From Adenophora triphylla var. japonica (lineage: Eukaryota > Streptophyta > Magnoliopsida > Asterales > Campanulaceae), in assembly GCA_022495995.1 (NCBI GenBank), contig JAFEMH010002460.1, forward strand, positions 1 to 64,000: a DNA stretch of 64,000 bases, given 5' to 3'. The notes under the pieces were generated by a model. That model saw only the letters and a list, made by a program, of their open reading frames with translations. It was not told where the DNA came from and searched no databases. Each line of letters begins with the position of its first letter. The stretch's first letter is position 1. The translations under genes and the position numbers were made by a program. Below, piece by piece: positions 22,359 to 34,619 of this stretch.

Positions 22359-22860
22359 CTCCTCCATATTTGATGACTTTTAATGCAATATAATTGAATA
22401 CTACAATTAAAATAAAGTTTACATTTCTATTTTAGTTGGTACCAATTAAGTTCTCTATTATATTTATAATCTTATTTAAGAAACATTTCAGATTAGTAAT
22501 TAATGACAATGCATTGTATATTTTTCACGTCAGTACTTATCCAATGTCAAATATTTTCTATAAATAAAATTTAGCAACTGTCATATAAATCCAGATAACT
22601 AAAATCATATTCATACACTTATAAATATAACCAAAATAGCCAAAACAATAATAAATACACTAGCTTACTTCGTAATAAATCATAATAATAAGTGTTGCAA
22701 TTACTTTCTGCCAATAATAAATACTTTTTGCGTTTAAAGAAATAATTTTAGTACAGATTTACACTTGTACGATAAGCTATATACATGCATTTAAAATATA
22801 AAATACGTTCGTTAAAATTTTTGACAAATTAATTACGTCACTTATTTGGGACGGAGGGAG
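22359..22860. mobile_element. Long Stowaway-like MITE or MITE pair
   Basis: CTCCTCCATATTTGATGAC left, TTATTTGGGACGGAGGGAG right, TA at both flanks; about 500 bp, larger than its relatives here, so it may contain a second insertion. Confidence 0.5.
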
Positions 22861-23612
22861 TAATTTTTTTTTTTTTTTGAAATGTTGATTATTTGAGAGT
22901 TAAAAAGTTAAAGTGAAAAACAACATCATTGTGTGACTCAATTATATGTTTTTTGTCTCGTTTAATGATTGTAGTTTAGACTCTTTAGGACCAGAATTTA
23001 AGTAGATTAAGTTGATATGATTTTATTTTATTTTATTTTATTTTTAAAAATATCTCTTATTTTCATTTGCCAACAACCCCAACCCTAGTTCAATCGGTAC
23101 ACCAAACTACATGTACTACCAACATTGCTCCTAATCTCAATTTCCATCCTCTAGACATGATCTTCTTTATTTTGCATTCCCCGAGTTCGCGACAAGCCTT
23201 TTACTCTAAAAAATTCTAAAAATATCAAAAAATAAAAAAATAGAGGTGATATAAGTTTAGCTCGCTTAAATTTAAATTTTTCTTCCATTTCCATTAAAAA
23301 CATGAAGAAAAAGGCAACAAAATCAAAATAGCAATTGATGGTACAAGATTTCATCGATTTAATGTGACAAAATTCGAAAAAAAAAAGGAGTTTTCAGTCT
23401 TCAAAAAGGCGAAAAGGAAAGGAAAAAAATAATCCACAAATCAGTATTATTATTATAATTCGATTGGAGCGGTTTCACGATATAATCTGATTATCATTTG
23501 GTGAAAGCAAAATAAGAATTTTATAACGCGGCGACGCATTTAAAAAAACTCAAGCTTGTGTTGATGAAGGCGAAAAATAAAAATATAAACAAAAAAAATA
23601 GATTCATTGTAC

Positions 23613-23690
23613 CTTAAGGGAGTCATCATCACTAGTGCAGTAAACAGAAGGCTTGATACATGAATTGCTTGGCTCCTTTGTTTCCTCCAT
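23613..23690 (-). other. Candidate first exon (26 codons) with donor, possibly of the NPF transporter
   Basis: Minus strand: ATG at 23690 opens 26 codons and ends at a consensus donor (CTTAAG|GTACAA) in phase 0. In the transporter, the first exon could also be entered at an AAG|GAAGTGG acceptor two codons after its own ATG, in phase 0, which would extend the protein N-terminus by 24 residues. No other minus-strand gene lies between. The alternative is an orphan first exon of a lost gene. Confidence 0.45.
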
Positions 23691-23699
23691 TTTTTTTAT

Positions 23700-23700
23700 C

Positions 23701-23737
<37 letters not shown>

Positions 23738-23800
23738 TGAACTGAAGTGATGATGTAAGTGTTGGGAACCCGTACTCGTATATATAGAGGGGAATTGTAC
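23700..23800 (-). promoter_or_regulatory. Core promoter and leader on the minus strand
   Basis: A TATA box (CTATATATA on the minus strand, about 23779-23787) stands some 30 bases before CACTTACATCATC leader sequence and a (CT)15 run (23706-23733). The ATG at 23690 follows. A CT-rich 5' leader is common in plant genes. Confidence 0.55.
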
Positions 23801-23882
23801 CAACTGTTTGTTGAGATGCAACTTTTGGCCTCCCTTCACACTCGGTGTACGAAATTTCCATGTTCCCGCCTTGTGCAATTGA

Positions 23883-24009
23883 CACCTCACTATCCTGGCT
23901 AAAATCAAACAAAAAGAAAAGGAAATAAAAAAAATAAATATCAATTACCACAACACCTCACTATCCTGGCTAAAATCAAACAAAAAGAAAAGGAAATAAA
24001 AATAAATAA
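23883..24009. repeat. Direct repeat of about 57 bp
   Basis: CACCTCACTATCCTGGCTAA... occurs at 23884 and 23953, each followed by the same AAACAAAAAGAAAAGG stretch and an A-rich tail, nearly identical. Confidence 0.85.
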
Positions 24010-24015
24010 ATAGTA

Positions 24016-24292
24016 CTCCCTCCGTCCCAATAAAAGCTTCACTAATTACCCAAAAGGGCGTCCCGTTAGAAGCTTCACCTTTTCTTTTTTGGCAAAGAAT
24101 CTTTACTATTTCCTCCACTCATTCTCTCTCCTACATTATTTTAATACTCACAACACCATTATAATTTACTATTCACTCCACTAATTCTCTCTCCTATTTT
24201 CAAATTACACTCACAATATTTTTTTTCCCCTCCCATTTTCGTAATTTGTGTGCCCACCCAAAAGGGTGAAGCACTTATTGGAATGGAGGGAG
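24016..24292. mobile_element. Stowaway-like MITE
   Basis: CTCCCTCCGTCCCAATAAAA left, CTTATTGGAATGGAGGGAG right, TA flanks; 277 bp. Inner arms AAGCTTCAC and GTGAAGC pair. Confidence 0.8.
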
Positions 24293-24673
24293 TATTAATT
24301 ACCACAGTAGAAATTTAGATGTTAGTTAGAGCATCCGGTGAACGAAGTTCACCTTCATTCACGCCAGCTTACATTCTGTAGTGGTGAACGAATTTTTCAT
24401 TCAGTGATATATTTTTTTAATAGAAATTTGATATTATAAAATTAATAATATACATTAATAAATATTAATTTTATTAACATCATTAACAATAAATATAATT
24501 TTTTATTATTATTTTACTTAATTGCACAATTTTAAAAAATTAAACACTCATAAATACACGTTAAATTACGATAATTTAAAATATTACACTCATGAAAATT
24601 AAAAATTAAAATACAACACACAAACGAACGAACAGAAAGTAACGTGCTCATAAATAAAATGATGCATATGATC

Positions 24674-25420
24674 TCAAGGATTGTTCTTTGCATATATATG
24701 CTTAACTAGGCCTGCTTTGAGAGTCAAGTGTGTAGTTTTGCTTTGAACTTTTCGCTTGTGCGCTGTGTATTCTTCGATGCTATTCTCAACGTGTGAATTT
24801 TCTTTTGTATACATGAATGTATCGTCTTGCGCAATTCGGATAAACTTATTTTTTTGGTTTGTCGCCCCAAAATTCACTCGCATCATCATAGTTTCTATAT
24901 CGATCACGTTCATCTTCAACTATCATATTATGCAAGATGATGTAAGTTGTCATTATTTTACCAAGAATCACCTCGCTCCAAGCGAGTGACGGTTTACGGA
25001 GTATTGCAAAGCGAGCTTGAAGTACCCCAAAAGCACGCTCTACGTCTTTTCTCCATGCCCCATGCGTTTTTGCAAACAATTTGTCCTTTTCTTCTATAGG
25101 CTGGGGATTGAATTGATGAATGTTGCATATTATGGATAAATTCCATCGGTGAGATAATATCCCATGTCGTATTGATTGTTGTTCACTTGGAAGGTAACTT
25201 GTGGTGCCACGCCATTTAAAACATCATCAAACACCGGAGAGCGGTGAAGGATGTTGATGTCATTGAGTGAGCCTGGAATACTGAAGTAAGAATGTCAAAT
25301 TCATAGATCATGTGAAGCAACAACTTCTAAAACCAATGACGCTTTTCCACTGTGACTCTTGAGTAAAACTTTGGTAGTTAGGTGCAAAGCCGAAAGATGA
25401 CCGGGTGTTTAGTGGAGAAT
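24674..25420 (-). pseudogene. Harbinger transposase (HARBI1-like DDE nuclease) C-terminal remnant
   Basis: Minus strand shows NNNQYDMGYYLTDGIYP, then RKDVERAFGVLQARFAI and MTTYIILHNMIVEDER, the characteristic end of plant Harbinger transposases. The longest open piece is 24846-25079. Pieces before and after are in other frames, and the N-terminal half with the first catalytic Asp is not recognisable. Not functional. Confidence 0.82.
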
Positions 25421-25463
25421 TAAAATCTTGGGATGGATTTTGGTTGAAGTTAAGTAGGTCTCC

Positions 25464-25694
25464 GGAGAAACGCGTTTCTCCATAAGTTATGGAGAAACGT
25501 GTTTTTTAATATCCAGAACTACCAAATTGAATATTCAGAAACACACAATTGATCATGTCCAGAAACTATAAAATGAGTATCCAGAAACCTTCAAATGTAT
25601 ATCCAGAAACCATCAAATGAATATCCAGAAACATTTTGAAGGTTTCTGGATATTAAAAAACCCGTTTCTCCATATAGTAAGGAGAAATTTCTCC
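25464..25694. mobile_element. MITE with about 50-bp terminal inverted repeats
   Basis: The left arm GGAGAAACGCGTTTCTCC... and right arm ...GGAGAAATTTCTCC each begin with their own small palindrome. The arms pair through ATGGAGAAACG and TTTTTTAATATCCAGAA. Between them are six direct copies of ATCCAGAAAC. No clear target duplication. It lies within the Harbinger remnant. Confidence 0.75.
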
Positions 25695-26672
25695 TTAGAT
25701 TTACGGTTGAAGTTTAGAGGATTTGAGTTGTTGGGATAGTTTTGAAAATTGTGTTACTGATAATTTTGTACGAAATTGGGATCGTTAGCCAGCATTTGCT
25801 CGAATCAAGCATGATCAGGATTTGTTCCGGAATTATGAGAACTATTCCCGTAATTACTCATAATAAAAAAAATCTTGATTTTTTTGCTAATTATAGAGAA
25901 AGGAAGTATGGAAGAAGTAAATAATCTAGCAATCTTGAGCTCTATTTATAGGGGAAAAAATGAACGTTTTTGAAATTTTGACATAAACGACGTCGTTTGA
26001 CGCAAGAGAAAATTTAAATATATAAAAAATTAATTTTTTATCAAATATATACAATAATAAAATATTAGAATCAATTTTTTTTAATATTAAAATATATAAA
26101 TTATGTCAAATATTATAAAATTAGACTCTATTTATAAAGAAAAAGAAATTATAAACATTTTTATTTCAATAATATAATTTAAAAAATATCAAAATTACAA
26201 AATACACTTATAGCTCGGACCAATTTTTGTTCATGACTATGAACGAATATTTAGCCACCACTAATTGGCATGAATCAAAATTGGTTAATCAAATTACAAA
26301 AGATAAATCAATTTTGGTTCACCACTTAATCATGATCTTAGTTGACTTAATAATGTCATTAGTTAATTATGATATGGTTGAGATATTTGCATTTAAAATC
26401 CACACTATCTTTATCTCTGTTGAATTTGGTTATGAGATTCGATGATTTTGATTTTCGGATTGACAAGAGTCGAAGACGAAATGGTTGTCGCTTTGCTTCT
26501 TGAAGTTGGGGCCTAGGGCCGTTGAAATTTAGGATTAAAAAGGACAAACAATCTTTTGGATTTGATTTAAACTTATAAATATAATATTGGCTCAAATTTT
26601 AAAATGTCATTATTATAACAGTTGGGATAAAATGGGCCTATAATACACATATCTAAAGGTAAAATTTGGGTC

Positions 26673-27177
26673 TGATGCGATAATGAAAAATGGGATTGGG
26701 CTTAAACAGGAAAATATGCCCAACATACCTTAATAGGCCAGGTATGTTTAAAAGTGGGCCACGTGATAGGCTCAGAAGCGAGAAGTGGCATGCGGGATAC
26801 GACGGCCTCGTATAGGCGACATGTGAGAGTAAGCAGGTCGAGATGTGTACCTTCGAGAAATGGTTGTACAAAGATGGTATGGCCGAGGGCGTGAATCATG
26901 TTGTCGATATGGTTGGAGTTAGCGACAATATGAGTATTGTCGCTAATCCAGTAATTGCCGCCTGGCGGCTTATATGATAGGTGATCCCGCGTTATGGTGG
27001 GACTATCCACTGTAGGGGGATTTGACAAGGTGAATAGTATAATCCCACTAACTTTGAAATTGATTGGGGACCCTAAGTAGATGATTGACAAGTGTCCCCC
27101 ATGCTTGCACATGGGGGCTTGGGAGTATAAACAAGAGGAATAGGTTCATTTGCATGGATGTGTTCTCTCACTACTCT

Positions 27178-27245
<68 letters not shown>

Positions 27246-27433
27246 GAAAGCTTCCTTTGTTCATCTGATTTGTGGTTAAGTAATCTTACTCTCACGCCGG
27301 AGGGGTTTTGCCGGAGCCACCCCCGGCCTAGTTTACGTGCTTGCATGTATGTAGGTGACCTAGCGAAGGAGGAGCCAGCCGGAGTGTCCTTGTTCAGTTC
27401 CTGTGCAACCATTAATTTCGAATGGCAGCATCA
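26673..27433 (+). repeat. Tat1 5' LTR
   Basis: Opens TGATGC and closes GCATCA, a 6-bp terminal inverted repeat (761 bp). A TATAAA box is at 27126-27131, and a 60-bp (CT)n run at 27181-27244 falls in the expected transcribed leader. The end is set by the primer-binding site two bases further on. Without the partner LTR the left edge is inferred from the inverted repeat. Confidence 0.7.
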
Positions 27434-27435
27434 GT

Positions 27436-27453
27436 TGGTTCCGTTGCCGGGAC
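27436..27453 (+). other. Tat1 primer-binding site
   Basis: TGGTTCCGTTGCCGGGAC follows the LTR after GT. It resembles the TGGCGCCGTTGCCGGGGA site of many plant Gypsy elements, with three changes. Confidence 0.65.
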
Positions 27454-27655
27454 CTGTAACTCTTTCTTTGTTTGGTCAGGCGAGTGTTATTGCTGTTCTG
27501 GGTTCTATTTTAGCTGTCGTTGTGTTTTTGTTCGTGGAAGGGAGCTTAGAAACCCTACTGTCAAACTGCTGTTAGAGGTGCTACTGGTGTTGGATAGTTT
27601 TGCTGCTGGTGTTGGTTAGTTTGTTTCAGGTTGTGTTTGTTTGTAAACCCAGAAA

Positions 27656-29791
27656 GTGGCCGAAATGGGTCAAGATAAAGGTACTCAGGCAAAAGTAGCC
27701 CAGAATCCGGTGTTGGAGACCCCCAACCCGAAGGATACCTGCAAGAACAGATCAGGTTCTGTGCGGGATGGCGAGGTGCAAACTACTGATACTGATTCGA
27801 CAATCAGGAGTGCCAGGAGGCGAGAAGAAGCGGAGCAGGTCGAGAAAGGAAAGGCGAGAGCTGATGAGCTGCGTCCCGCTCCTTCGAAGACAGATGATGT
27901 AAGAGCTAAGGCCGACCAGTTGAGGGCTGATAATGAGTTGATGTTAAAGGTTCTCGCCAATAGTCGACAGCTAAGAGAGATGGGTCAAGCGCCTTCTCAA
28001 ATCCCGCTTAAGGTGTCAGCTGGGATTGCAGGACAGGCCCAGAGAGAAGAGCGAGATGTCAGTCAGAGTGTGGCGAAAAGGGATGATAGGCGGGCGAGGG
28101 ACATGCCGCCGCCTTAGGAGAAGGCCAGAGAGCCTAAGCGAGATACGACCAAGGCGAGATCAGAGGGTGCAGTGATGAAGAGGAAACATCGAGATCATGA
28201 TGAGGGGAGGAGGAAGAAGATATATCACAAGTCGGGAAACTCGCGTGAAGAGTCTTATTTCTTTGAGTATGAAAGTGATGAAGGATCGAAGGCAGACAAG
28301 GATTACGTGCCTAGTCGCTCGAGGTATTCTGATGATAGGACCTATGTGGAAGAAAGGTCGCATCGGCCGAGGCATCCTGATAGAGCTCGTCAGGAGGAAA
28401 GGTCGCCGCGCGATAGAGATCGCAGGCGACATGAAAGGAGGGATAGAGATAAAGAAAAGAAGGAAGCTAAGAAAGCCGCCGAGGCAAAGAAAGTGGCAGA
28501 GGCTTTGAAAGCCGCAGAGACGGCTAAATCCGCCGAGTTGGAAAAGGCCAGGAAGGAGGAAGATGATAAATGGAAATCCGAAATGGCAGAGATGGCCAAG
28601 AAGATTAAAGAATTGGAAGCGGGAACCAAGCCCGCTGAGGTGAAAGGCTCTTATTTGGCTCCGTTTGTAAAGAGTATTCAGATTTCCGCCCCTGATCTGT
28701 CATTCTGTATGCCAAACCTGCCAAGTTATTCGGGAAATTCCAGGGCTAACACCCATGTTGGAGGATTTGAGGTCACTTTGTCGCTTTTGACTGAAAATGA
28801 AGATGTTTTGTTCAAAGCGTTGGCGAGCACTTTGGTCGATCGTGCTTTAGAATGGTTTTTGGCCCAGCCAGCAGAGTCAATTCTCGGCTATCAAGATTTT
28901 AAGGCAAAGTTTTTGGCGAGATTCAGTGGGTCAGGAGTGCAGCCCGTGCAAAAGACTGAATTGTGTAGCCTTAAGCAGAAGGAAGGAGAGGGGATATCGA
29001 GCTTTACTGAAAGGTTTATGGGTGTCGCGAACCAAATTGCTGATATTGGTCAAGGCGAGATAATCATGTTGTACAATGCCAGTTTGTTGCCAGGGCATTT
29101 CAAGCAAGAATTGGGCATGAGATTACCGAAAACGACAGGCGAGTTGTATGAAAGGGTTAGAGGATTCTGTAGCGGTGATAAGGAGCCAGAAGTTAAAGTG
29201 GCTCATACGACAACCGCTGCGGGTAAGAAAAGCGTGAAGGAGAGAATTGATGTTGTGAAGGAGGAGAATAGGGGTGGTCGAGGAAGTCACAGTGGGAATC
29301 GTGCTGGGGGAAGTGGTGGCAGCTGTGGTGGAGGTCAGGATCAAAGGAAGATTATCAAGTATGACAGGCTGAATACCACCATCAGCGAGATTATGAGGAG
29401 GGAGGAATTGTCGACACCTTTTCCCATCAGAGAAGGAACTTATATGGCCAGGGACCGGAGCAGTTACTGCGAGTATCATAAAGACAAGGGGCATGTGACG
29501 GAGGATTGCTATAATTTGAGAAGGGTGATTCAGGGAAAAATTGATAGAGACGAGTTTAAGCAGTATCTCGAAAGCAATGTGGGGCGAGATGAAGGGGTAA
29601 GGCAGGAGAGAAATCAGGAGCGAAATGTGGTTGATGTCATCCAAGATCCATTGCCCAGCGTGGCCCAGTTGAATAATCAGATTATGATGTTGTCGCACAG
29701 TTTTGATATCCCTCAGTTTACCGCCAGTGAAGACAGGGTGATTAGTTTTGCGAGAAGTGAGTTGGCAGCGACTAAGAGTCATAGGAGCTAA
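27656..29791 (+). pseudogene. Tat1 gag
   Basis: Opens at ATG 27656 (or 27665). One reading frame runs to 29791 with a TAG at 28115-28117. The N-terminal third is highly charged, with a run of Lys/Glu/Ala (about 28430-28620) likely to be coiled coil. The capsid region (about 28760-29200: RALEWFLAQP, FKAKFLARFSG, QKEGEGISSFTERF) is a retrotransposon gag domain. Near the end is a zinc-knuckle-like CEYHKDKGHVTEDC (about 29469-29510). A TAA at 29789-29791 closes the open piece. The protease continues in the same frame on the other side of the solo LTR, so the original product was a single gag-pol reading. Confidence 0.88.
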
Positions 29792-29815
29792 CCAGTGATT
29801 ATAACCATTTGTCCG

Positions 29816-31274
29816 TGTTGGGTTTTATGGGTCCATACGCAGCGGAATTAAGTATAAAATTAACACAAAACCCAAGCCCTAAGATCCGTTCTATACGATT
29901 AAATTGAATTGCTATGAGATAGAATTTACCAACCTAAATTGCTTTCCGGTCTTGAGCTATCGAACGGATAATTATGTGATTCGTAATCACAAACTTTTGA
30001 TCTTCAAATCTTCGAATCTTCAACTCCTTTGGATCTTCAGATTTGAACTCTAGGTCTTTGATTTGTTTGAACAAAACTAAGACCCTCTTTTGGTAATCCA
30101 CACAAATATGAATGTCGAGAACAATTCTCGGGTTGGGAATTGCTAGATTCCTAAAACTTATGGAAGAATATTGAGAGTATTTTGTTATGATTTTCCCTTG
30201 AAAATTTCGGCGGACCATTAGGGTTAACGAGACCTCTCATATTTATACTACTTTAGTGTAAATATGTTTCCTAATCGAATTAGGAGAACAGTCATCAAAA
30301 ACGCGTGCGAGTGGCTAGTTATGTCGCGTGACATAACTAGCCGCTGGCTAGTTATGTCGCGTGACATAATTAGCCACTTCTGAACTTTCAATCATTCTTC
30401 CTTTTGTTCAACCAATTCATTCTATTTGTGTGTGACCCAATAGGATTGTATTATGTTGGCAATGAGTCCGATCATATCGACCCTCATAAGACATAAGCGG
30501 ACTCTAGCAAGTCATTATGTCTACCCAAATAACACAACGTAAGAGTTCACGTTTCCAATGGTACACTTCCATTTCTCCCTTTGTCTCACGATGTTATATT
30601 GAACACAAGTCATGGTCCACGTCAACTTGTATTTGTTCAATGCTTTCTCGATCTTGAGTATAATGATAGTCCAATCATATTGGGGTGTGGCCACACGCTT
30701 TCATCATTATCACTCATCGAGGGCCCAAGCAAAACATCTCTCTTTCGAGGGACAAATTCCATCTTGACTTATCATCCTTCCCATCATGAATCCGATCATG
30801 CCAAAGATAGCCTTTATAGATATCGTGTTAAGATACCGTTTGACTAAAATCAAACATAACTTTCATCATATGTAAGGTCATGATAATCTCAGGTCTAGGG
30901 ACTAAATGAAGTGACCATATGAGATTTAATTATGACATTTGACCATGACATAAATCTCATACGGGTCAAGTCCAGTCACTTGTTCTCTAACAAGTACCCA
31001 TAATTTCAATGTGCATCTCTATGCATATAATCATCATATGATTATCCATTGACAATTATACTAGTTATTTACAAGTTTGTAATGTGCATCTCTATGCATA
31101 TGATCATCTCTATGATCATCCATTACCAACTTACACTAAATAACTAGGAACACAGATTAATATAATAAACATGCAAAACATATATTAATCAAAATAAAAT
31201 TTCTCTTTTATTAATGATAAAGACGATACATCAAGGTTTATAGAAACTATAAGCCTAGGGCACACACACTAACA
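29816..31274 (+). mobile_element. Solo LTR inserted in Tat1 between gag and protease
   Basis: 1459 bp, TGTTGGGTTT...CACACTAACA, flanked by the perfect 5-bp duplication GTCCG (29811-29815 and 31275-31279). No coding content and no second LTR, so it is the product of LTR-LTR recombination. The opening TGTTGGGTTTTATGGGTCC and the phrase ATACGCAGCGGAA recall Copia LTRs. It includes a pair of strong hairpins at 30311-30377 and a repeated ATCTCTATGCATAT segment (31012, 31086). Insertion plus duplication adds 1464 bp, a multiple of three. Confidence 0.92.
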
Positions 31275-31286
31275 GTCCGAGAAACA

Positions 31287-32993
31287 ACATAGTCCAGAGG
31301 GTGATGGTGGATTCAGGAGCGAGTAGAAATGTTTTGTATTATGATGCTTTCAAAAGAATGAATTATATAAATGCGAACTTGGTGTCTTACAAGGGATATT
31401 TAGAGAGATTCACAAATCACTCAGTCAAGGTGAAGGGCACAATCATGTTGGAGGTTGAGATTGGTGAGGGCCAGACGGCGAGAAGCGAGAATATTGAATT
31501 CATGGTGATCGACTTGATTTCCCCGTACAATGCGATAGTCGGGATCCCTTTCATGCTGAGCTTTGAAATGGTGTTGTCTATCTCGCACCAGAGGGTGAAA
31601 TATCCGACTTCCAGGGGCATAGGCTATTTAAAGAGTGAGGCAATTATGGTGGCGAGAAAGAATAAGGAGATGATAAAGGCCAAAGGGGCGTCCACAAGTT
31701 CAATAACGACAAAATCTGATTATCGCCCACTAAAGATAAATGTGATCGAAGTTGTTGACGAGGAGGTTGAATGGGTAGTGACTGAAAGTATGAGGAATGG
31801 CACGACAATGATATTCGCTGAGGCGAGTATGGCCCCAGACAGTGCGGGAATTGAGATTGTGGAGATTCTTGATGAAGACAGGGAGGCCGAATTGATTGAG
31901 AGTGAATAGAAGCAGGAGGTTGAAATGGTCAATGTGCGAGAACCTGAGCCTGAGGGTGCTGGACAGGAAGTCGCAGTCGAGAATGATTTGGGAATGGAGG
32001 TTGTGAATGTGGCCCCGAGCTTGAGCTATGTTAGAATGGTACAGTTTGTTCAAATGGATGAGCCGAGGATAGAGGAGATGGTTTTTGAAGAGATTGTCGA
32101 TAATGATTTTGAGGAAGATTGTTAAACGATCGAAGTGGAGAGTCCCGGAGGGCGACCTACTGGAAATGTGTTTGCTGATCCCAGAAGGGTGATTCCCGCC
32201 AAGGGTCAAAAGAGTAAGAAGCGGAAAAGAATTGAGGTTGAAACTTTACATACACGAGATGAGCCTGAGATTTAGGCAGGCAAGGAACTGGAAGAGGTAG
32301 AAATCAATTGTTATTTCCCGGAGCAAAAAGTCAAGATCGGAAAGCAGTTGTCGCGAGGTGAGCGAGATTGTTTGGTTGAGTTCCTGAAGGAAAATTTAGA
32401 TGTGTTTGTTTGGCGGCCAGAGGATATGAGGGGCATTGATGAGAATGTCTCCATGCATTGTTTGAACGCCGACATTAATGTTGAGCCCTTTAAGCAAAAA
32501 GTTAGACACTTATCGCCGGAGAAAGAGAAGGCGGTTTTGGAGGAAGTGGACAAGCTGTTGAAGGCGGGAATCATAGAGAAGATCCAGTATCCGATTTGGT
32601 TGGCGTGCCCAGTTATGGTGTTGAAATCAAATAAGAAGTGGAGGATGTGCATAGACTTTACAGATTTGAATAGGGCTTGTCCCAAGGATTGTTACCCGCT
32701 TCCAAAGATTGATAAGCTGGTTGATTCGATTACCGGCCATCGAGTTTTCAGTTTCATTGATGCGTACTCTGGTTACCATCAGATTAAAATGGCCGAGGAT
32801 GATAGGGCGAATACGGATTTTCGGACGCCGAAGGGTAATTTTTGCTATAAGATGATGCCGTTTGGCTTGAAAAATGCTGGAGCGACTTATCAGCGAATGG
32901 TGAACTAGGTGTTCAAGTCGCAGATTGGGTGAAACATTGAGGCTTATATTGATGATATGGTGATAAAGACCAAAGAAAATGATCATGTGTTGG
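31287..32993 (+). pseudogene. Tat1 protease and N-terminal reverse transcriptase
   Basis: The same frame as gag resumes: protease active site VDSGASRN (from about 31304), SPYNAIVGIPFM, then a long linker, then RT (ADINVEPFKQKVRHLSPEK, KWRMCIDFTDLNRACPKD, FSFIDAYSGYHQIKM, MMPFGLKNAGATYQRMVN) and the catalytic YIDD box at about 32946-32957. Stops in frame: TAG 31907, TAA 32123, TAG 32273, TAG 32906, TGA 32930. The RT is cut right after YIDD by the element at 32994. Confidence 0.9.
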
Positions 32994-34339
32994 TGTGAAT
33001 ACCCCGTCCCGATGCAACGCGCATTCGGAGGTTTAAAATAAATAATCATATATTGTCGGACCGAAATGGGATATTCATTTAATGACACTCGCTTTAAACC
33101 ATATTAAAATATTAGTTTAAATTTTGAGAGTCGCCACGCCACTTTGATATAGCCCAAAGCTTTGAAAAAAGGCTAAACAGTTAATTGGGTTCGGGGGTCA
33201 AGTTACAACAGAAGAAGAAATGTTATCACTCCTATTGCCCGACGAATCGGTCTTTCTAGCATGTGGGGTGTTGGTTGTGTGCGGTGTTTACGGGAATAGA
33301 TAGAAGAAGCGGGATCATGCATAAGGAGGAGGGGAGAGAAAGAATTTATTGATGATCACACCCTAGAACCTTTGAGTTAGGCCCTCGGAAGGTGCACTAA
33401 TCAACGTTCATCCTTGGGGGATTGTTGATCATGGGATAATTATAACTAAGGTGGAAGGAAAGAAATAGTTCCTAGATCCATTGGGTTTCTTGGCGAAACC
33501 CTAGATCATCCTCGGCTATTGCATATTTAAATATATTAAAACAATCCTAAATCTAGCATATATGACATAAGCAAGAAATAAAGTAATTAAAATACTAAGC
33601 ATGCAAATAATAAATTTAGCATAATAATAAAGACAATAATAATAAAGACAGAAAAAATAAACAGAAGACTTACCTAATGATGGCAAGGCTTTTGGATCGA
33701 ATCTATGAAGATTCGAAGAACGGGCTTGATAAAATATTTAGACTTAGAAAACTCGAGTTTAGTCTCAAGTTTTCTATGGAGGAAACCTCAAGTTTTGTCT
33801 TGAGTTTTCCGTAGAATAATTCTGTGTTCAAAGTGTGAGGCGGAGTGGGGTTTATATAGTGAAAGGAATTGGGGAGGAACGGTTATGAAACTGATGTGGG
33901 AAAAGAGGAAGGTCCGATCGGCCAACCTTTTTTGGCCCAAAATCTGCCTTGGCCCAAATGGCCTAGAATGGCCCCAAATTGCAATGCATTGGCCGGCCAT
34001 TTGGCCTAGAAGTCTCGGCCAAACTATCAATTCCCTCGGCCATGGTACAAATGGAAAGGCTCAATTTTGTATAATAAAGATTCGTTTCGTCCCGCGATCT
34101 TCTCGTTGCATTTTGACCACTTTAATGACTTCTTTTGCACTTCGCTCTTTGGAGTTTTATTTTTCATTTAATCACAGGAATTTTTATATATCAATTTCGT
34201 CCCAAATTTCCATATTTCCCGTTTTAGTCCTTAAATTTCCAATAAATTCCAATTTGGTCCAAAAGCTTCCAAATGCCAGTTTAGTCCCCGATTTTCCCGA
34301 ATTGCATTTCAGTCCCTTTTTTCGGACCGGGTACTAACA
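32994..34339 (-). repeat. Left LTR (3' LTR) of the non-autonomous element
   Basis: 1346 bp. Against the right LTR I count about eight substitutions, a one-base run-length change and a 12-bp GGCCAATTGGCC-type difference, so the insertion is young. It contains hairpin units such as CTCAAGTTTTGTCTTGAG near 33787. Confidence 0.93.
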
Positions 34340-34619
34340 GTAGCCCCTCGGCGACGCTTCTTGTAAGACAAGTGGGGTCGACGATAAAAGAATAGGATCC
34401 GTCCTGAAAAAAGGGATTTCAGGAGGTGAAATGGTGAGCTTGCGGATGTGAGGTTTGGAATCGAGCTGAGTCGCAAAAGGATGACCAGGTAGGTCGAGCG
34501 GCTGGACCCACGTCGGGCTACCTACGTATCCCAAGAGGAATCAAGCCAAGTCGTAGTTCGAAAACGTGGGCGTTTAGTACCCGAGAGTGGCGGACGTGCA
34601 GCGTCTCAAGCCCAAAGAT

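Larger units (their letters stand above)
24329..26337. mobile_element. Decayed PIF/Harbinger element
   Basis: TTA stands on both sides (24326-24328 and 26338-26340), the family's usual target duplication. The left end is GAGCATCCGGTGAAC; the right end, read inward, is GATCATGATTAAGTGGTGAAC, which matches in two blocks. It contains a Harbinger-type transposase remnant on the minus strand and a separate MITE at 25464-25694. Confidence 0.6.

Noticed and set aside
26702..27575. ORFs around 26.7-27.6 kb
   Set aside because: They lie in the Tat1 LTR and leader and run through the CT repeat; no family signature.
33885..34337. 150-codon ORF, repeated at 44801-45166
   Set aside because: Both copies lie in LTRs, the length differs between copies, and there is no protein similarity I recognise.
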